Notes: a model not told the origin generated them from the letters alone. Positions 9,374 to 22,493 are shown, numbered from the stretch's first letter. The stretch: DNA of 64,000 nucleotides from Luteolibacter yonseiensis (GCF_016595465.1 NZ_JAENIK010000013.1:186001-250000); one strand, 5' to 3'. A program made the numbers and translations.

Positions 9374-10774
9374 ATGTCAGACGTCTACCTCCACCAGTCC
9401 CTTTCACAGCAGCAAACGCTTGCGCCTCAGATGCGCAAGAGCTTGGAAATCCTCCAAGCCGGGACCCTTGAACTGACCCAGCTTGTCCAGCAGGCGCTGG
9501 AGACGAACCCGGTTCTTGAGGACATCACCGAGGTGATCTCCCTCGACGAAGAGGGTCCGGATCCCGAGGAAGCGGATTCGCTGGATTATCTGAATGACAC
9601 CGACGACGACTGGCGCGACCGTTCCATCATGGACGGAAAAAGCTCACCTTGGACCAGCGAGGACGAGGAACGCCGCCAACGGATCTACGACTCCATCGTC
9701 GCCCCCGAAACGCTTCAACAGCATTTGCAGAACCAGCTCGACCTCTCGATGGTCGATCCTGAAATCCGCGAGGCAGCCCAGGCCATTTTGGGAAATCTCG
9801 ATGATCGCGGCTTCCTCGACCTGCCCGCGCGCACTCTCGCCACCCGGCTCGACATCCGGCCGAAAGACATGGACGCGGCGCTCACCCTGGTGCAGTCCTT
9901 CGATCCTGCGGGCGTTGGCGCCTCGGGCATCCCCGAGTCCCTTCTGCTGCAGCTGGAGCGCACGACGGGAAAGGAAACCATCGAATACAAGATCGTCCGG
10001 GACCATCTGGAAGACCTCGCCCGCAAACGTCATCCACAGATCGCACGCGCTCTCGGCACCACGGTGGAGCGCATCGCCGAGGCGGCTTCGCGCATCGGCC
10101 GCCTGACACCCAACCCCGGTGGCGAGTTTGATCCCACCGGCAATCCCTACATCCTGCCGGACGTCGTCATCGAGCGTGACGATGATGGAAACTGGTATGC
10201 GCGCCTCACCGGCGAGCATCTGCCGAACCTCCGCATCAATGATTTCTACAAGGACATGATCGGGAAGAGCGGCACGGATGCCAAGGCCCGCCAGTTCCTG
10301 CGCGACCAGATCCGCGACGGACGCAGCCTGATCCACGCGATCTCGCTGCGTCAGGAAACCATCCTCGCCATCGCCCACAAGCTTATCGAACACCAGCCCG
10401 CGTTCCTCGCGAAAGGCCCGCGCCACCTGCGCCCGCTGACGATGAACGACATCGCCGACGAGCTCAGCCTGCATGCGACCACCATTTCCCGGGCGGTGGC
10501 CGGGAAATATGTCTTCACCCCGCACGGGTTGATGGAAATGCGCTCGTTTTTCGCAACCGGCTATCAGACGAGCGACGGCACGGAGGTTTCCAACGCCGGG
10601 GTCCGCGAGGCCATCCAGCAGTTGGTCGCTGCGGAAAACCCCGCGAAGCCGCTTTCCGACGAGTTCCTGATGAAGGCTCTCGACAAACAAGGCATCAAGG
10701 TTGCCCGCCGCACCGTCGCGAAATACCGCGAGCAGTTGAACATCCTGCCTTCTCATCTGCGGAAGACATTCTGA
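9374..10774 (+). CDS. rpoN: RNA polymerase sigma-54 factor
   Basis: 466 residues from the ATG at 9374; a TTG three codons upstream is possible, but MSDVYLHQSLSQQQT is the normal family start. Region I is glutamine-rich (QSLSQQQTLAPQMRKSLEIL), followed by an acidic linker, the core-binding domain (about 95-290), the HTH region, and the RpoN box VARRTVAKYRE near the C-terminus (about residue 443). The protein directs core polymerase to -24/-12 promoters and needs an AAA+ activator. The gene sits alone, with a near-consensus sigma-54 promoter just upstream. A second candidate sigma-54 promoter is at 55128. Confidence 0.95.
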   Translation: MSDVYLHQSLSQQQTLAPQMRKSLEILQAGTLELTQLVQQALETNPVLEDITEVISLDEEGPDPEEADSLDYLNDTDDDWRDRSIMDGKSSPWTSEDEERRQRIYDSIVAPETLQQHLQNQLDLSMVDPEIREAAQAILGNLDDRGFLDLPARTLATRLDIRPKDMDAALTLVQSFDPAGVGASGIPESLLLQLERTTGKETIEYKIVRDHLEDLARKRHPQIARALGTTVERIAEAASRIGRLTPNPGGEFDPTGNPYILPDVVIERDDDGNWYARLTGEHLPNLRINDFYKDMIGKSGTDAKARQFLRDQIRDGRSLIHAISLRQETILAIAHKLIEHQPAFLAKGPRHLRPLTMNDIADELSLHATTISRAVAGKYVFTPHGLMEMRSFFATGYQTSDGTEVSNAGVREAIQQLVAAENPAKPLSDEFLMKALDKQGIKVARRTVAKYREQLNILPSHLRKTF

Positions 10775-10826
10775 TTCCTTGTCGGAAAGGCATGGCCTTG
10801 CCGCCTCCCCGCACACATCGACAATG

Positions 10827-10860
10827 CCGGACGTGAGGGAGATTCCCCCTTCACGCCCGG
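10827..10860. terminator. candidate bidirectional terminator between rpoN and isomerase
   Basis: An imperfect hairpin (CCGG-A-CGTGAGGG against CCCCTTCACG-CCCGG) lies between two convergent genes. Pairing needs small bulges and there is no long U-tract, so it is a weak call supported mostly by position. Confidence 0.35.
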
Positions 10861-10889
10861 AACTTTCCATTCGGACCGTTACGGTCTCT

Positions 10890-11933
<1,044 letters not shown>

Positions 11934-12070
11934 GGTTTTTACGATGGGTGTGTGCGGAGCATGACTGAAACGGATCGGTGGGATAAAGGAAATAATCGAG
12001 CGCCGGCTTTGCGAACCCATGTTCCCGCTTCCGGATTTCACCGTGCTGCCGGCGACACTTCCCGTATCCC

Positions 12071-12907
12071 TCACCGCCGCACATCCAAGGCAACCGCCTC
12101 CGCGTATGCGATGCCAAGCGCGCGGGTCACAGGACCCGCCACGAGATCCCGATCCTCGAAGCGGGAAACCGCCACCGGCCCACGGGTCGAGGAGCTGATG
12201 AAGATCTCGTCCGCCTCGTAAAGATCCTCCGGTCCGAGCGTCCTCTCATCGGTGGCAATCCCATGGCTTCCGGCGATTTCCAGCAATACCTCGCGCCCGA
12301 TCCCCGGCAGGCAGCCGGAGTCGGATGACGGGGTGAGCAGCGCGCCATCCTTCACGAGGAAAAGATTCGCTGTCGCGGTTTCACAGAGATTGCCTGCCGT
12401 ATTGAGGAAAACGGTTTCTTCGAAGCCGAGCTGCCGGGCGTGGTTGAGGGCCACCATGTTCTCCGCATAACATGCCGTCTTCAACCCGGCGAGCGGCGAA
12501 CGTTCGTTGCGCGGCCATGGCGAGAGGCAGAGGCGGATGGATTCCGGAACCTCACCACCCGGAAACGCGGAAAGCCAGATGAGCCGGTCCGCCCCCGGTG
12601 TGAGATCGTTGTGAAGACCGCTTCCGGCCGTGACGATGAGACGCAGCCTCGCCTTCCCTTCGATGAGCCGGTTTCTGAGCAGCAACTCCGAGGCAATCTC
12701 CCGCAGGTCCGGCAAATCCAACAACCAACCGAACCGTTCACCACTTTTACGGAGCCGTGAAACATGCCGATCCGCGAAAACCAGCGAACCATCGAGACCG
12801 AGCATCGTTTCGAAAAGACCGAGGCCGAGAAACGCACCGCGGTCCTGCGCGCTCCCGGGATAACCCGCCGCAGGCAACCAGCCGCCGTTGCACCAGATTT
12901 CAGACAT
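12071..12907 (-). CDS. class IV PLP aminotransferase (BCAT / aminodeoxychorismate lyase type)
   Basis: 278 residues from the ATG at 12905-12907 ([12 protein letters not shown]). Fold-type IV features: an N-terminal half with [14 protein letters not shown], then the PLP-lysine region [19 protein letters not shown], the conserved [20 protein letters not shown], and [10 protein letters not shown]. Family members are branched-chain aminotransferases, D-amino-acid transaminases or 4-amino-4-deoxychorismate lyase (PabC). The short length and the GLKT.CYAENM region fit a PabC-like enzyme, but there is no neighbouring pabA or pabB to support it. A strong terminator for the upstream gene separates it from the glutaredoxin gene, so it must have its own promoter. 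Confidence 0.82.
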   Translation of the reverse strand: MSEIWCNGGWLPAAGYPGSAQDRGAFLGLGLFETMLGLDGSLVFADRHVSRLRKSGERFGWLLDLPDLREIASELLLRNRLIEGKARLRLIVTAGSGLHNDLTPGADRLIWLSAFPGGEVPESIRLCLSPWPRNERSPLAGLKTACYAENMVALNHARQLGFEETVFLNTAGNLCETATANLFLVKDGALLTPSSDSGCLPGIGREVLLEIAGSHGIATDERTLGPEDLYEADEIFISSSTRGPVAVSRFEDRDLVAGPVTRALGIAYAEAVALDVRR

Positions 12908-12982
12908 GGACAGGACCCTGACGGGGCGCGGCAGGAAGCTCAAGAGGGAAGACGTGCGATCAGGTATGGCTGTCCGCTCTCG

Positions 12983-13023
12983 AAAAAAGAGCCCGTCGTT
13001 TGATGGTCAAACGAAGCGGGCTC
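12983..13023 (-). terminator. rho-independent terminator after the glutaredoxin gene
   Basis: On the minus strand GAGCCCG (13023-13017) and CGGGCTC (12995-12989) pair, continued by CGTTTGA/TCAAACG with a small internal loop, followed by six T (12988-12983). This is a textbook terminator for transcription leaving the gene at 13063. Confidence 0.85.
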
Positions 13024-13062
13024 GAAATGATGTGGCCAGGCGGTTCCGGCCAGATTTCCCGA

Positions 13063-13434
13063 TCAATCCAGGAAGCGGATCTTGCCGGGCACCGGCAGGC
13101 GTCCGAGCGCCATTTCCGCGTGCTGCTCGTCCGTGCAGGACGAATTGATCGGCGCGTCCGGAGTGGCGTCGCTTTTTTCAAAATAGCCGTTCTCAAGCAG
13201 CCATTTCTCCACTTCCTCACCGGAAATGTCCGGCAGCATGTGGCCGTCGATCTCGACACAAGGCGAGAGCGGCTGGCCGCTGCGCTGCTCCATTTCCCAG
13301 CGGAACGCGGGATTCTTGATGATGTCCTTCTCTTCGTAAGGCAGCTCATACTTGCGCATGATCGCGCGGACGCCTTCGCTCCAGCCGCAGAACGTTTTCA
13401 GGTAGGCAGTGATTTTGGGAGTTGGTTTGGACAT
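13063..13434 (-). CDS. monothiol glutaredoxin-like protein
   Basis: 123 residues. The N-terminus has the thioredoxin-like start ITAYLKTFCGWSEGVRAIM, where the usual CPYC or CGFS glutaredoxin site is CGWS, so only one active-site cysteine is present. The cis-proline is in PLSPCVEIDGHML and the GG-like glutathione contact region is replaced by PDISGEEVEKWL. A C-terminal extension of about 35 residues (SSCTDEQHAEMAL) has one further Cys. Monothiol proteins of this fold act in Fe-S cluster handling or deglutathionylation; which one is not decidable here. The gene follows fumC by 87 bases and has a strong terminator after it. Confidence 0.75.
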   Translation of the reverse strand: MSKPTPKITAYLKTFCGWSEGVRAIMRKYELPYEEKDIIKNPAFRWEMEQRSGQPLSPCVEIDGHMLPDISGEEVEKWLLENGYFEKSDATPDAPINSSCTDEQHAEMALGRLPVPGKIRFLD

Positions 13435-13521
13435 GTCGGTGATTTGTTTGGCGGTAGGATAGAGCGCGGCGGAAAAACCGCAAGCCCTGTCACGTCGTAT
13501 GGATCCGGTGCGGCAAAACCG

Positions 13522-14904
13522 TCACCGCCCGCTCATCCGCCCCGGATCCAGCAATTCCTCCAGTTCGCCCGCCGTCACGCCCAGCTCATCAGACCGGGCG
13601 ATGCAGATCTCCCGCACCGTCCGTCCGGTGGACACCGACTCCTTCGCGATCGCCGCCGCCCGGTCGTAGCCGATGCGTGGAGCCAGCGCCGTGACCATGG
13701 AAAGCGAAAGTTCGATCAGTTCCCCGCACCGTTCCTCATCCGCGCGGATGCCCTCCACACACCGTTCGCGGAATGCCTCCGCCACATTCGCCAGCAGTCC
13801 GATGGATTCCAGCAGGCAGCTCCCGAGCAAAGGCATGGAAACATTCAGTTCCAGAAAACCACCCACCCCACACCAGGTGACCGTCGTCTGGTTTCCCGCC
13901 ACCCGCGCCGCCACCATCGTGACGGATTCCGACATCACCGGGTTCACCTTTCCCGGCATGATCGACGATCCCGGTTGCGTCGCCGGCAGCACGATCTCGC
14001 CCAACCCACAACGCGGTCCCGAACCCAGCAGCCGTATATCGCCCGCGATCTTGTGCAGGGAAACCGCGATGGTGGAAAGCTGTCCGTGCGCTTCCACGCA
14101 ACCGTCCTTCGCAGACTGGGCTTCGAAGTGATCCTCCGCCTCGCGAAACGGAATTCCGGTGGACTCCGCCAACCGAGCGATGGCCCTCGCCGCGAATTCC
14201 GGATGAGTGTTCAGTCCCGTCCCCACCGCCGTCCCACCCAGCGGCAGCTCCAGCAAGGCTTCGAGCGCCTTCTCCGCGCGCCTCGCCGCCAACTCCGCCT
14301 GCCTCGCCCAACCACCGAATTCCTGTCCAAGCCGCACCGGAGTCGCATCCATCAGATGCGTCCTGCCGATCTTGAGCACTCCATGAAACTCCCCGGCCTT
14401 CCGTGCCAGCGCAGCCGCCAGCTTCTCCAACGCAGGGATCAAGGTCTGCCGGATTTCCATTCCCGCCGCCAGATGAATGGCCGTGGGAAACGTGTCGTTC
14501 GATGACTGCCCCAAATTCACATGATCATTCGGATGCACCGCATGCCCGCACAAACCCACGATGACCTCGTTCACATTCGTGTTCGTGGAAGTGCCCGAGC
14601 CGGTCTGATAAACATCCACCGGAAACTGCGCGTCGTGCCTGCCGGCGATGATCTCCTCCGCCGCCCGCACGATGTTTCCCGCGGCCACCGGATCAAGCAG
14701 GCCGAGCTCCGCATTCGTTTCTGCAGCCGCCTTCTTGATCCGCCCGTAGGCATGGATCAAGGCCGACGGCAGCCGCGTGCCGGAAATCGGGAAATTCAAC
14801 ACCGCCCGTTGAGTTGATGCGCCATAAAGCGCTTCCACGGGCACCTCCATCTCTCCCATGGAATCGCGTTCCACCCGATGGCTTTCAGCAGCGGTCTTTT
14901 TCAT
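13522..14904 (-). CDS. fumC: class II fumarate hydratase
   Basis: 460 residues from the ATG at 14902-14904; a TTG two codons upstream is less likely. It reversibly hydrates fumarate to malate in the TCA cycle as a cytosolic homotetramer without an Fe-S cluster. Signatures: DSMGEMEVPVEALYGASTQRA at the N-terminus, YQTGSGTSTNTNVNEVI, HPNDHVNLGQSSND, GRTHLMDATPVRLGQEFGG, and the superfamily motif GSSIMPGKVNPVMSES with the catalytic Ser loop. The aspartase alternative is less likely given the overall fit. It is divergent from the SLBB export gene at 15033. Confidence 0.93.
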   Translation of the reverse strand: MKKTAAESHRVERDSMGEMEVPVEALYGASTQRAVLNFPISGTRLPSALIHAYGRIKKAAAETNAELGLLDPVAAGNIVRAAEEIIAGRHDAQFPVDVYQTGSGTSTNTNVNEVIVGLCGHAVHPNDHVNLGQSSNDTFPTAIHLAAGMEIRQTLIPALEKLAAALARKAGEFHGVLKIGRTHLMDATPVRLGQEFGGWARQAELAARRAEKALEALLELPLGGTAVGTGLNTHPEFAARAIARLAESTGIPFREAEDHFEAQSAKDGCVEAHGQLSTIAVSLHKIAGDIRLLGSGPRCGLGEIVLPATQPGSSIMPGKVNPVMSESVTMVAARVAGNQTTVTWCGVGGFLELNVSMPLLGSCLLESIGLLANVAEAFRERCVEGIRADEERCGELIELSLSMVTALAPRIGYDRAAAIAKESVSTGRTVREICIARSDELGVTAGELEELLDPGRMSGR

Positions 14905-14986
14905 GATCAAACCGCATCATGCCTTCGTTCCCCGCGATTTCCACCGGAAACGTTCGTGAATGGGGATTCGATTCCATGCTTGCCAG

Positions 14987-15024
14987 ATTAACTTTTTCCC
15001 ACAAAGTTAATTTGTAATTCACCA
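14987..15024 (+). promoter_or_regulatory. operator-like inverted repeat and -10-like shared element
   Basis: A perfect 9-bp inverted repeat, ATTAACTTT (14987-14995) and AAAGTTAAT (15003-15011) with a 7-base spacer, abuts ATTTGTAATTCACCA (15010-15024). The latter 15-mer recurs exactly at 45133-45147, also 8-9 bases before a start codon. TGTAAT inside it resembles a -10 box, which would give a very short leader. Promoter or operator function is inference. Confidence 0.5.
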
Positions 15025-15032
15025 ATCCACTT

Positions 15033-15641
15033 ATGAAACGCCCGCTTCAAAACATCGCCGCATCATTGCTTTTCGTCGTCCTCCCCAGCTCCGCTCTGGC
15101 GGGATTGGAGCCGGGTGAGCAGATCAACCTCACCATCCGGGGCGTTGGGCCGGTGGAGCAGCAGAAAATCTCGGGCGTCTATCGAGTGGGGGAAAGCGGC
15201 GGGATCCGTCTGCCTCTGCTCGACGAATTGGTATCCGCACGAGGATTGACGCCCGAGCAGTTCGCACGGGCTGCGGAGGCGGCCTATGTGAAGGCCGGAA
15301 TTTACGCGCGCCCCGCCATCGAGGTGGAGGCGTTGCAGGGCAAGGACCAGCAGGGAACGGCGGTTGTCAGTGTGGGTGGGCAGGTCCGCCGCGCCGGCGA
15401 CAGCCCGTTCCGCAAGGGCATGACGGTGATCCAGGCCATCGATGCGGCGGGCGGGCGGAATGAATTCGGCGGGAGGAATCTGCTCCTGCTGCGGGATGGA
15501 AAGCAGTACTGCCTGGACTTCACCAACCTCGCCCACAAGAACATCGTCCTGCTGCCGAACGATTCCATCCAAGTCGAGCAGAAGCAGGTTTTCGACAAAT
15601 GGAAGGGAACCGAGGAAGCGGTGAGAAAACTGACGGAGTGA
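15033..15641 (+). CDS. periplasmic polysaccharide export protein with SLBB domain
   Basis: 202 residues. There is a clear signal peptide (MKRPLQNIAASLLFVVLPSS, cleavage after ALA). The mature part begins with a Poly_export-like domain (GLEPGEQINLTIRG ... YRVGESGGIRLPLLDELVSARGLT) and continues with a SLBB-like domain (VSVGGQVRRAGDSPFRKGMTV to IQVEQK). This is the Wza/KpsD export fold without the outer-membrane helix, so it is probably periplasmic and part of a larger export system not present here. It has no neighbouring glycosyltransferases. Its upstream 15-mer is shared with the PEP-CTERM gene at 45157, which hints at co-regulation of surface functions. Confidence 0.75.
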   Translation: MKRPLQNIAASLLFVVLPSSALAGLEPGEQINLTIRGVGPVEQQKISGVYRVGESGGIRLPLLDELVSARGLTPEQFARAAEAAYVKAGIYARPAIEVEALQGKDQQGTAVVSVGGQVRRAGDSPFRKGMTVIQAIDAAGGRNEFGGRNLLLLRDGKQYCLDFTNLAHKNIVLLPNDSIQVEQKQVFDKWKGTEEAVRKLTE

Positions 15642-15739
15642 GGATGCCCGGAGGATGGCAAATGGTGAAAACGAAAAATCCCCCGCCGACAGCGTTAGAC
15701 ATCCCGCGGATTTTCTGTATAAACCCCACCCGGACCGCC

Positions 15740-16486
15740 ATGCCACGCCATCTCCTCATTTCGCTGATCGCCGCCGCCTCCTTTTCCTCCGTGTTTGCCG
15801 AGGCCCGTCCTTGGAAGAGCGCGGATGGCACGCGCACAATACAGGGCGAGTTCGTAAAGCGGGACGCCACCAGCGTCACGATCAAAACGGACGCAGGAAA
15901 GGAACTCACCATCGAGTTCACCAAGCTCCATTCGGACGACGTGAAGTGGCTGGATACGAACCAGCCCATCGGCGGGCTTCCTCCGGCGGCGGACCCCACG
16001 GCGTTTTTCGACAATCTCACCTTCAAGGACACGCGGGAGACCGCGTTGAAAAAACTCAAGGTCAGCAAGCTGGTGGAGATGACGGCGGACGAGGCTTTCA
16101 TCGGCCGCTCCGGACTGAACGGCGTTTTCAAGACCCGTGCGAAGATCGGCGCGCTGGATGGCTTCCTCTACTTCGACTGGACGGAAGCGGGCAAACTCAA
16201 GGAACTCACCCTGCAAACCGACCTCCGTCCCGAATCCGACTATAAGTCCGTGTTGGAACCCGGCTGGAAACAGCTGGGCGAGCTGCTCACCGGACTCTAC
16301 GGCAAGCCGCTGCAAAAAGGTCCTCTCCCCGGCGTGACCTCGCTCACGGACGGCATGTTCTCCCCGTCCCACCTGTGGAAGATCGAGGGTGGAAGCGCGC
16401 TGCTCGGCACGGCGCGGGATGGCGCACGCTACCAGCTCGTCGTCCGCTTCACCCAGAAGAAGCCGCAGATCGTCGAGGTGCCGTAA
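15740..16486 (+). CDS. secreted protein with SHD1 domain
   Basis: 248 residues from the ATG at 15740 (MPRHLLISLIAAASFSS); the frame is open further upstream without a better start. A signal peptide ends near AEA. Residues about 23-72 (RPWKSADGTRTIQGEFVKRD to HSDDVKWLD) match the SHD1 (SLA1 homology domain 1) fold frequent in secreted planctomycete and verrucomicrobial proteins: Trp-x3-Gly, an SVTIKT strand, and the final Asp-x-x-Trp-Leu. The C-terminal 170 residues are unique, with GKPLQKG and a SHLWKIEGG strand. Function is unknown; SHD1 probably mediates binding in the periplasm. It sits about 100 bases after the SLBB gene on the same strand. Confidence 0.7.
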   Translation: MPRHLLISLIAAASFSSVFAEARPWKSADGTRTIQGEFVKRDATSVTIKTDAGKELTIEFTKLHSDDVKWLDTNQPIGGLPPAADPTAFFDNLTFKDTRETALKKLKVSKLVEMTADEAFIGRSGLNGVFKTRAKIGALDGFLYFDWTEAGKLKELTLQTDLRPESDYKSVLEPGWKQLGELLTGLYGKPLQKGPLPGVTSLTDGMFSPSHLWKIEGGSALLGTARDGARYQLVVRFTQKKPQIVEVP

Positions 16487-16513
16487 TCCCCACCCGGCGG
16501 ACTCCTGCCTTGA

Positions 16514-19423
<2,910 letters not shown>

Positions 19424-19425
19424 GA

Positions 19426-19452
19426 CCCATAGGACCCCATAAGTCCTATGGG
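19426..19452. repeat. palindrome with tandem CCCATAGGAC units after ligA
   Basis: CCCATAGGAC (19426-19435) and GTCCTATGGG (19443-19452) form a perfect 10-bp stem with a 7-base loop, starting 3 bases after the ligA stop. The preceding bases repeat ATAGGACCC. There is no U-tract. It may terminate ligA or be one copy of a dispersed extragenic palindrome. Confidence 0.55.
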
Positions 19453-19467
19453 ACCGACATCATTCCC

Positions 19468-19917
19468 ATGCTCCATCCCCTCCCAACCTTGAGGCAGGCG
19501 GCGGAAATCACCGTCGCCTTCGCGCTCTCCACCCTCATCACCGCCCTCTTCATCCGGGTGTATGGTGGCTACGTCTCGCAGGAAACCATGATCCTCTCCG
19601 GCTCCATCGCCGGGGGAAAATGGGCCATCCAGATCTTGCTCGGCTGGCTCTTGCTCGGCGCGAAAAGGTGGATCTACATCCGGGAACTCGGCATCGCCTG
19701 CCTCATCGGCAGCCTCGTTCTCATTCCCTTTTCCATCACCTCAGGTGCGGCGCTTTACTTCTTTGGCAGCCTGCTTGCCAGTATCTGCGCGATGGGAACG
19801 ACCGTCGTCATCCGTCTGAAGGCCGCGGGCTTCGCATGGCGGTGGCCGGCCCTGTGGTTCCTGCTGCTGTCCGTCGCCGTCACTCTCCAACTCACCATCG
19901 TCTTCCACATCCTCTGA
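19468..19917 (+). CDS. integral membrane protein, hypothetical
   Basis: 149 residues with four hydrophobic helices (about 12-30, 45-65, 75-95 and 120-148) and little else: EITVAFALSTLITALFI, GKWAIQILLGWLLLGA, LGIACLIGSLVLIPF and PALWFLLLSVAVTLQLT. Short basic loops (KRWIYIRE) suggest cytoplasmic turns. No family is recognised. It starts 45 bases after ligA, beyond the palindrome, and is followed after 116 bases by the S9 peptidase gene on the same strand. Confidence 0.65.
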   Translation: MLHPLPTLRQAAEITVAFALSTLITALFIRVYGGYVSQETMILSGSIAGGKWAIQILLGWLLLGAKRWIYIRELGIACLIGSLVLIPFSITSGAALYFFGSLLASICAMGTTVVIRLKAAGFAWRWPALWFLLLSVAVTLQLTIVFHIL

Positions 19918-20033
19918 GAAGGGTCGACAAGTCCCGCATCCCTTGTGCGGATTCCCCAGCCTCCCATACAGATTCCACGCAAATCCCATTTCGGTGTAAG
20001 AGGTCGGCGGGCATCCGTGTTTTCCTCCAAAAC

Positions 20034-22493
20034 ATGAGACTCCTGCCCACTTTCATCCTCCTCACCGGCCTGTGTGTTTCTTCCGCATCCTCCGGAGATC
20101 TGAGGGAGGACATGCGGCGTGCGGAAGAAACCGGCAGGAAGTCCGGCTCCCTCATCACGAACAATGATTTCCGCCCCTTCTGGTCGGCGGATGGCAGCCA
20201 CCTGGCCTACCGGATCAGGGGAACAAATGACGAGCTGGTCTTTTCCAAAGTCCATCTCCGGTCCGGCACCCTGTCACCCGCCTTCGATCACGACCTGCTG
20301 GCCAAGGCACTCGCGAAAGCCGCCGGGCGCGTGACCGACGGCAGGCATCTGCCGCTGGATCAGCTCGAAATCAGCGCGGACGGCACCGTGCGTTTCCGCG
20401 CGTTTGAAAAATCCTGGCGCTGGGACGCATCGGCCGGACAGGTCTCGCCCGATGACCTGCCGCCACAGGAAAGCCGCCTGCTCGCCCCCGAGGAAATCCG
20501 CGGCCGCTCGGGCCGCAGCGGGCCGCCCTCCGCGCTCACCATCGAAAACGGCAGCGATGGCGAGATCGAAATCTTCTGGGTCAGCGGCCGCGAACGGAAA
20601 TCCTATGGCAGGATCGAGCCCGGTGGAAAATTCACGCAGAACACCTACGCGGGCCACGTCTGGCTCATGACCCGTTCGACGGGCGAACCGCTCGCCGCCC
20701 TCGAAGCCGAGGACACCCCCACCATCGCCCGCGTCACCGGGCGGGTTCCAGCGCCGCCCCGCGTGCGGGACGATCTTTCACCGGATAAAAAATGGAAGTC
20801 ATCCATCCGGGATCACAATGTCTTCATCGAACCTGCGGAGGGCGGCGACGCCATCGCGATCAGCCGGGGTGGCACGCCGGAAAACAGCTTCAACGGGCCG
20901 CTGAAGTGGTCGCCGGATTCGAAAAAGATCGTCGCCTTCCGCACCCGGCATGTCGACACGCGGCAGATCCACATCGTCCAGTCCTCCCCGCCGGACCAGC
21001 TCCAGCCGAAGTTGAAAACCCTCGACTACGCGAAACCCGGCGACGCTCTGGAGCAGCCGATGCCCTGTTTGCTGGAGATCGAAAACCGCAGGGAAATTCC
21101 CGTCGAACACTCGCTCTTCAGCAACCCATGGGAGATCAACCATATCTCATGGGCCGCCGATTCCTCGGAGTTTTCCTTCGTCTACAACCAGCGCGGGCAC
21201 CAACTCATGCGCATCGTCGGCGTGCGGGCGGACACGGGCGTCGCGCGGAAGATATATGAAGACACAAGCGCGACGTTCATCGACTACTCGCAGAAGACAT
21301 ACATCCACGAACTTCCCGAAACCCGCGAGATCCTCTGGGCCTCCGAACGCGATGGATACAACCACCTTTACCTGCTGGACGCCGTGTCGGGTGAGGTCAA
21401 AAAACAGATCACCCGGGGAAAATGGAATGTCCGCGAGGTGGTGGAGGTGGATGAGAAGAAGCGCAGGCTGCTCCTCAAGGTCATGGGAGTGACCGGGCAG
21501 GATCCCTATCACACCCATTTCGTCCGGGTGGACTTCGACGGCGCGAACTTCACCCGCCTGACCACCAGCGATGGCAACCACGGCATCAGGTTCTCTCCGG
21601 ACGGGAATTTCATCCTGGCCACCTGGTCCCGTGTCGACCAGCCACCCGTCACCGAACTCCGCCGGGCGGATGACGGCAGGCTGATCGCGGAGCTCGCACG
21701 CGAGGACGACGAAGCGTTGCGCAAAACCGGTTGGAGCCGCCCCGAACGGTTTGTGGCGAAGGGCCGCGACGGCGACACGGATATTTACGGCGTCATCATC
21801 CGTCCCACCCATTTCGATCCCGCGAAAAAATATCCCGTCGTGGAGGACATCTACGCCGGGCCGCACGACTTCTTCGTCCCGAAAAACTACAGCACGTGGT
21901 CCGGCATGAACGCCATGGCCGAGCTGGGCTTCGTCATCGTGAAAATGGACGGCATGGGCACGAACTGGCGCAGCCGGGCCTTCCACGATGTCTGTTGGAA
22001 GAACCTCTCCGACAGCGGCTTCCCGGACCGCATCGCATGGATCAAGGCGGCGGCCGCAAGCCGCCCTTGGATGGACCTCACCCGTGTCGGCATCTACGGC
22101 GGCAGCGCCGGCGGCCAGAGCACGCTGGCGGGCCTGCTCCATCACGGGGATTTTTACAAGGCCGGCGTCGCGGACTGCGGCTGCCACGACAACCGCATGG
22201 ACAAGATCTGGTGGAACGAGGCATGGATGGGCTGGCCCGTGGACGACAGCTATGCGAACAACTCGAATGTCACCCACGCCGCGAAACTCACCGGCAAGCT
22301 CATGCTCGTCGTGGGCGAGCTCGACACGAACGTCGATCCCGCATCCACCGCACAGGTCGTGAACGCGCTGCAACAGGCGGGCAAGGAATTCGACTACATC
22401 CCCGTCATGAACGCCGGCCACGGTGCGGCCGAGACGCCCTATGGAAAATTCCGCCGCGCGGGATTCCTGAGAAAAAACCTTCTCGGAGAATAG
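20034..22493 (+). CDS. secreted S9 family peptidase (DPP-IV / prolyl oligopeptidase type)
   Basis: 819 residues from the ATG at 20034 (MRLLPTFILLTGLCVSS), with a signal peptide ending near SSG. Residues about 50-540 are a beta-propeller (DPPIV_N-like: FRPFWSADGSHLAYR, SWAADSSEFSFVYNQRGH, RFSPDGNFILATWSR). The C-terminal alpha/beta hydrolase carries the triad Ser691 in YGGSAGGQS, Asp764 in GELDTNVDP and His796 in NAGHGAAE. Such enzymes release dipeptides from proline- or alanine-containing peptides in the periplasm. The nucleophile elbow GGSAGG differs from the GWSYGG of classic DPP-IV. The gene is convergent with the GH5 gene. Confidence 0.88.
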   Translation: MRLLPTFILLTGLCVSSASSGDLREDMRRAEETGRKSGSLITNNDFRPFWSADGSHLAYRIRGTNDELVFSKVHLRSGTLSPAFDHDLLAKALAKAAGRVTDGRHLPLDQLEISADGTVRFRAFEKSWRWDASAGQVSPDDLPPQESRLLAPEEIRGRSGRSGPPSALTIENGSDGEIEIFWVSGRERKSYGRIEPGGKFTQNTYAGHVWLMTRSTGEPLAALEAEDTPTIARVTGRVPAPPRVRDDLSPDKKWKSSIRDHNVFIEPAEGGDAIAISRGGTPENSFNGPLKWSPDSKKIVAFRTRHVDTRQIHIVQSSPPDQLQPKLKTLDYAKPGDALEQPMPCLLEIENRREIPVEHSLFSNPWEINHISWAADSSEFSFVYNQRGHQLMRIVGVRADTGVARKIYEDTSATFIDYSQKTYIHELPETREILWASERDGYNHLYLLDAVSGEVKKQITRGKWNVREVVEVDEKKRRLLLKVMGVTGQDPYHTHFVRVDFDGANFTRLTTSDGNHGIRFSPDGNFILATWSRVDQPPVTELRRADDGRLIAELAREDDEALRKTGWSRPERFVAKGRDGDTDIYGVIIRPTHFDPAKKYPVVEDIYAGPHDFFVPKNYSTWSGMNAMAELGFVIVKMDGMGTNWRSRAFHDVCWKNLSDSGFPDRIAWIKAAAASRPWMDLTRVGIYGGSAGGQSTLAGLLHHGDFYKAGVADCGCHDNRMDKIWWNEAWMGWPVDDSYANNSNVTHAAKLTGKLMLVVGELDTNVDPASTAQVVNALQQAGKEFDYIPVMNAGHGAAETPYGKFRRAGFLRKNLLGE

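Noticed and set aside
14966-14976. TTCGATTCC as a tRNA T-loop
   Set aside because: No acceptor or anticodon stems can be drawn around it.
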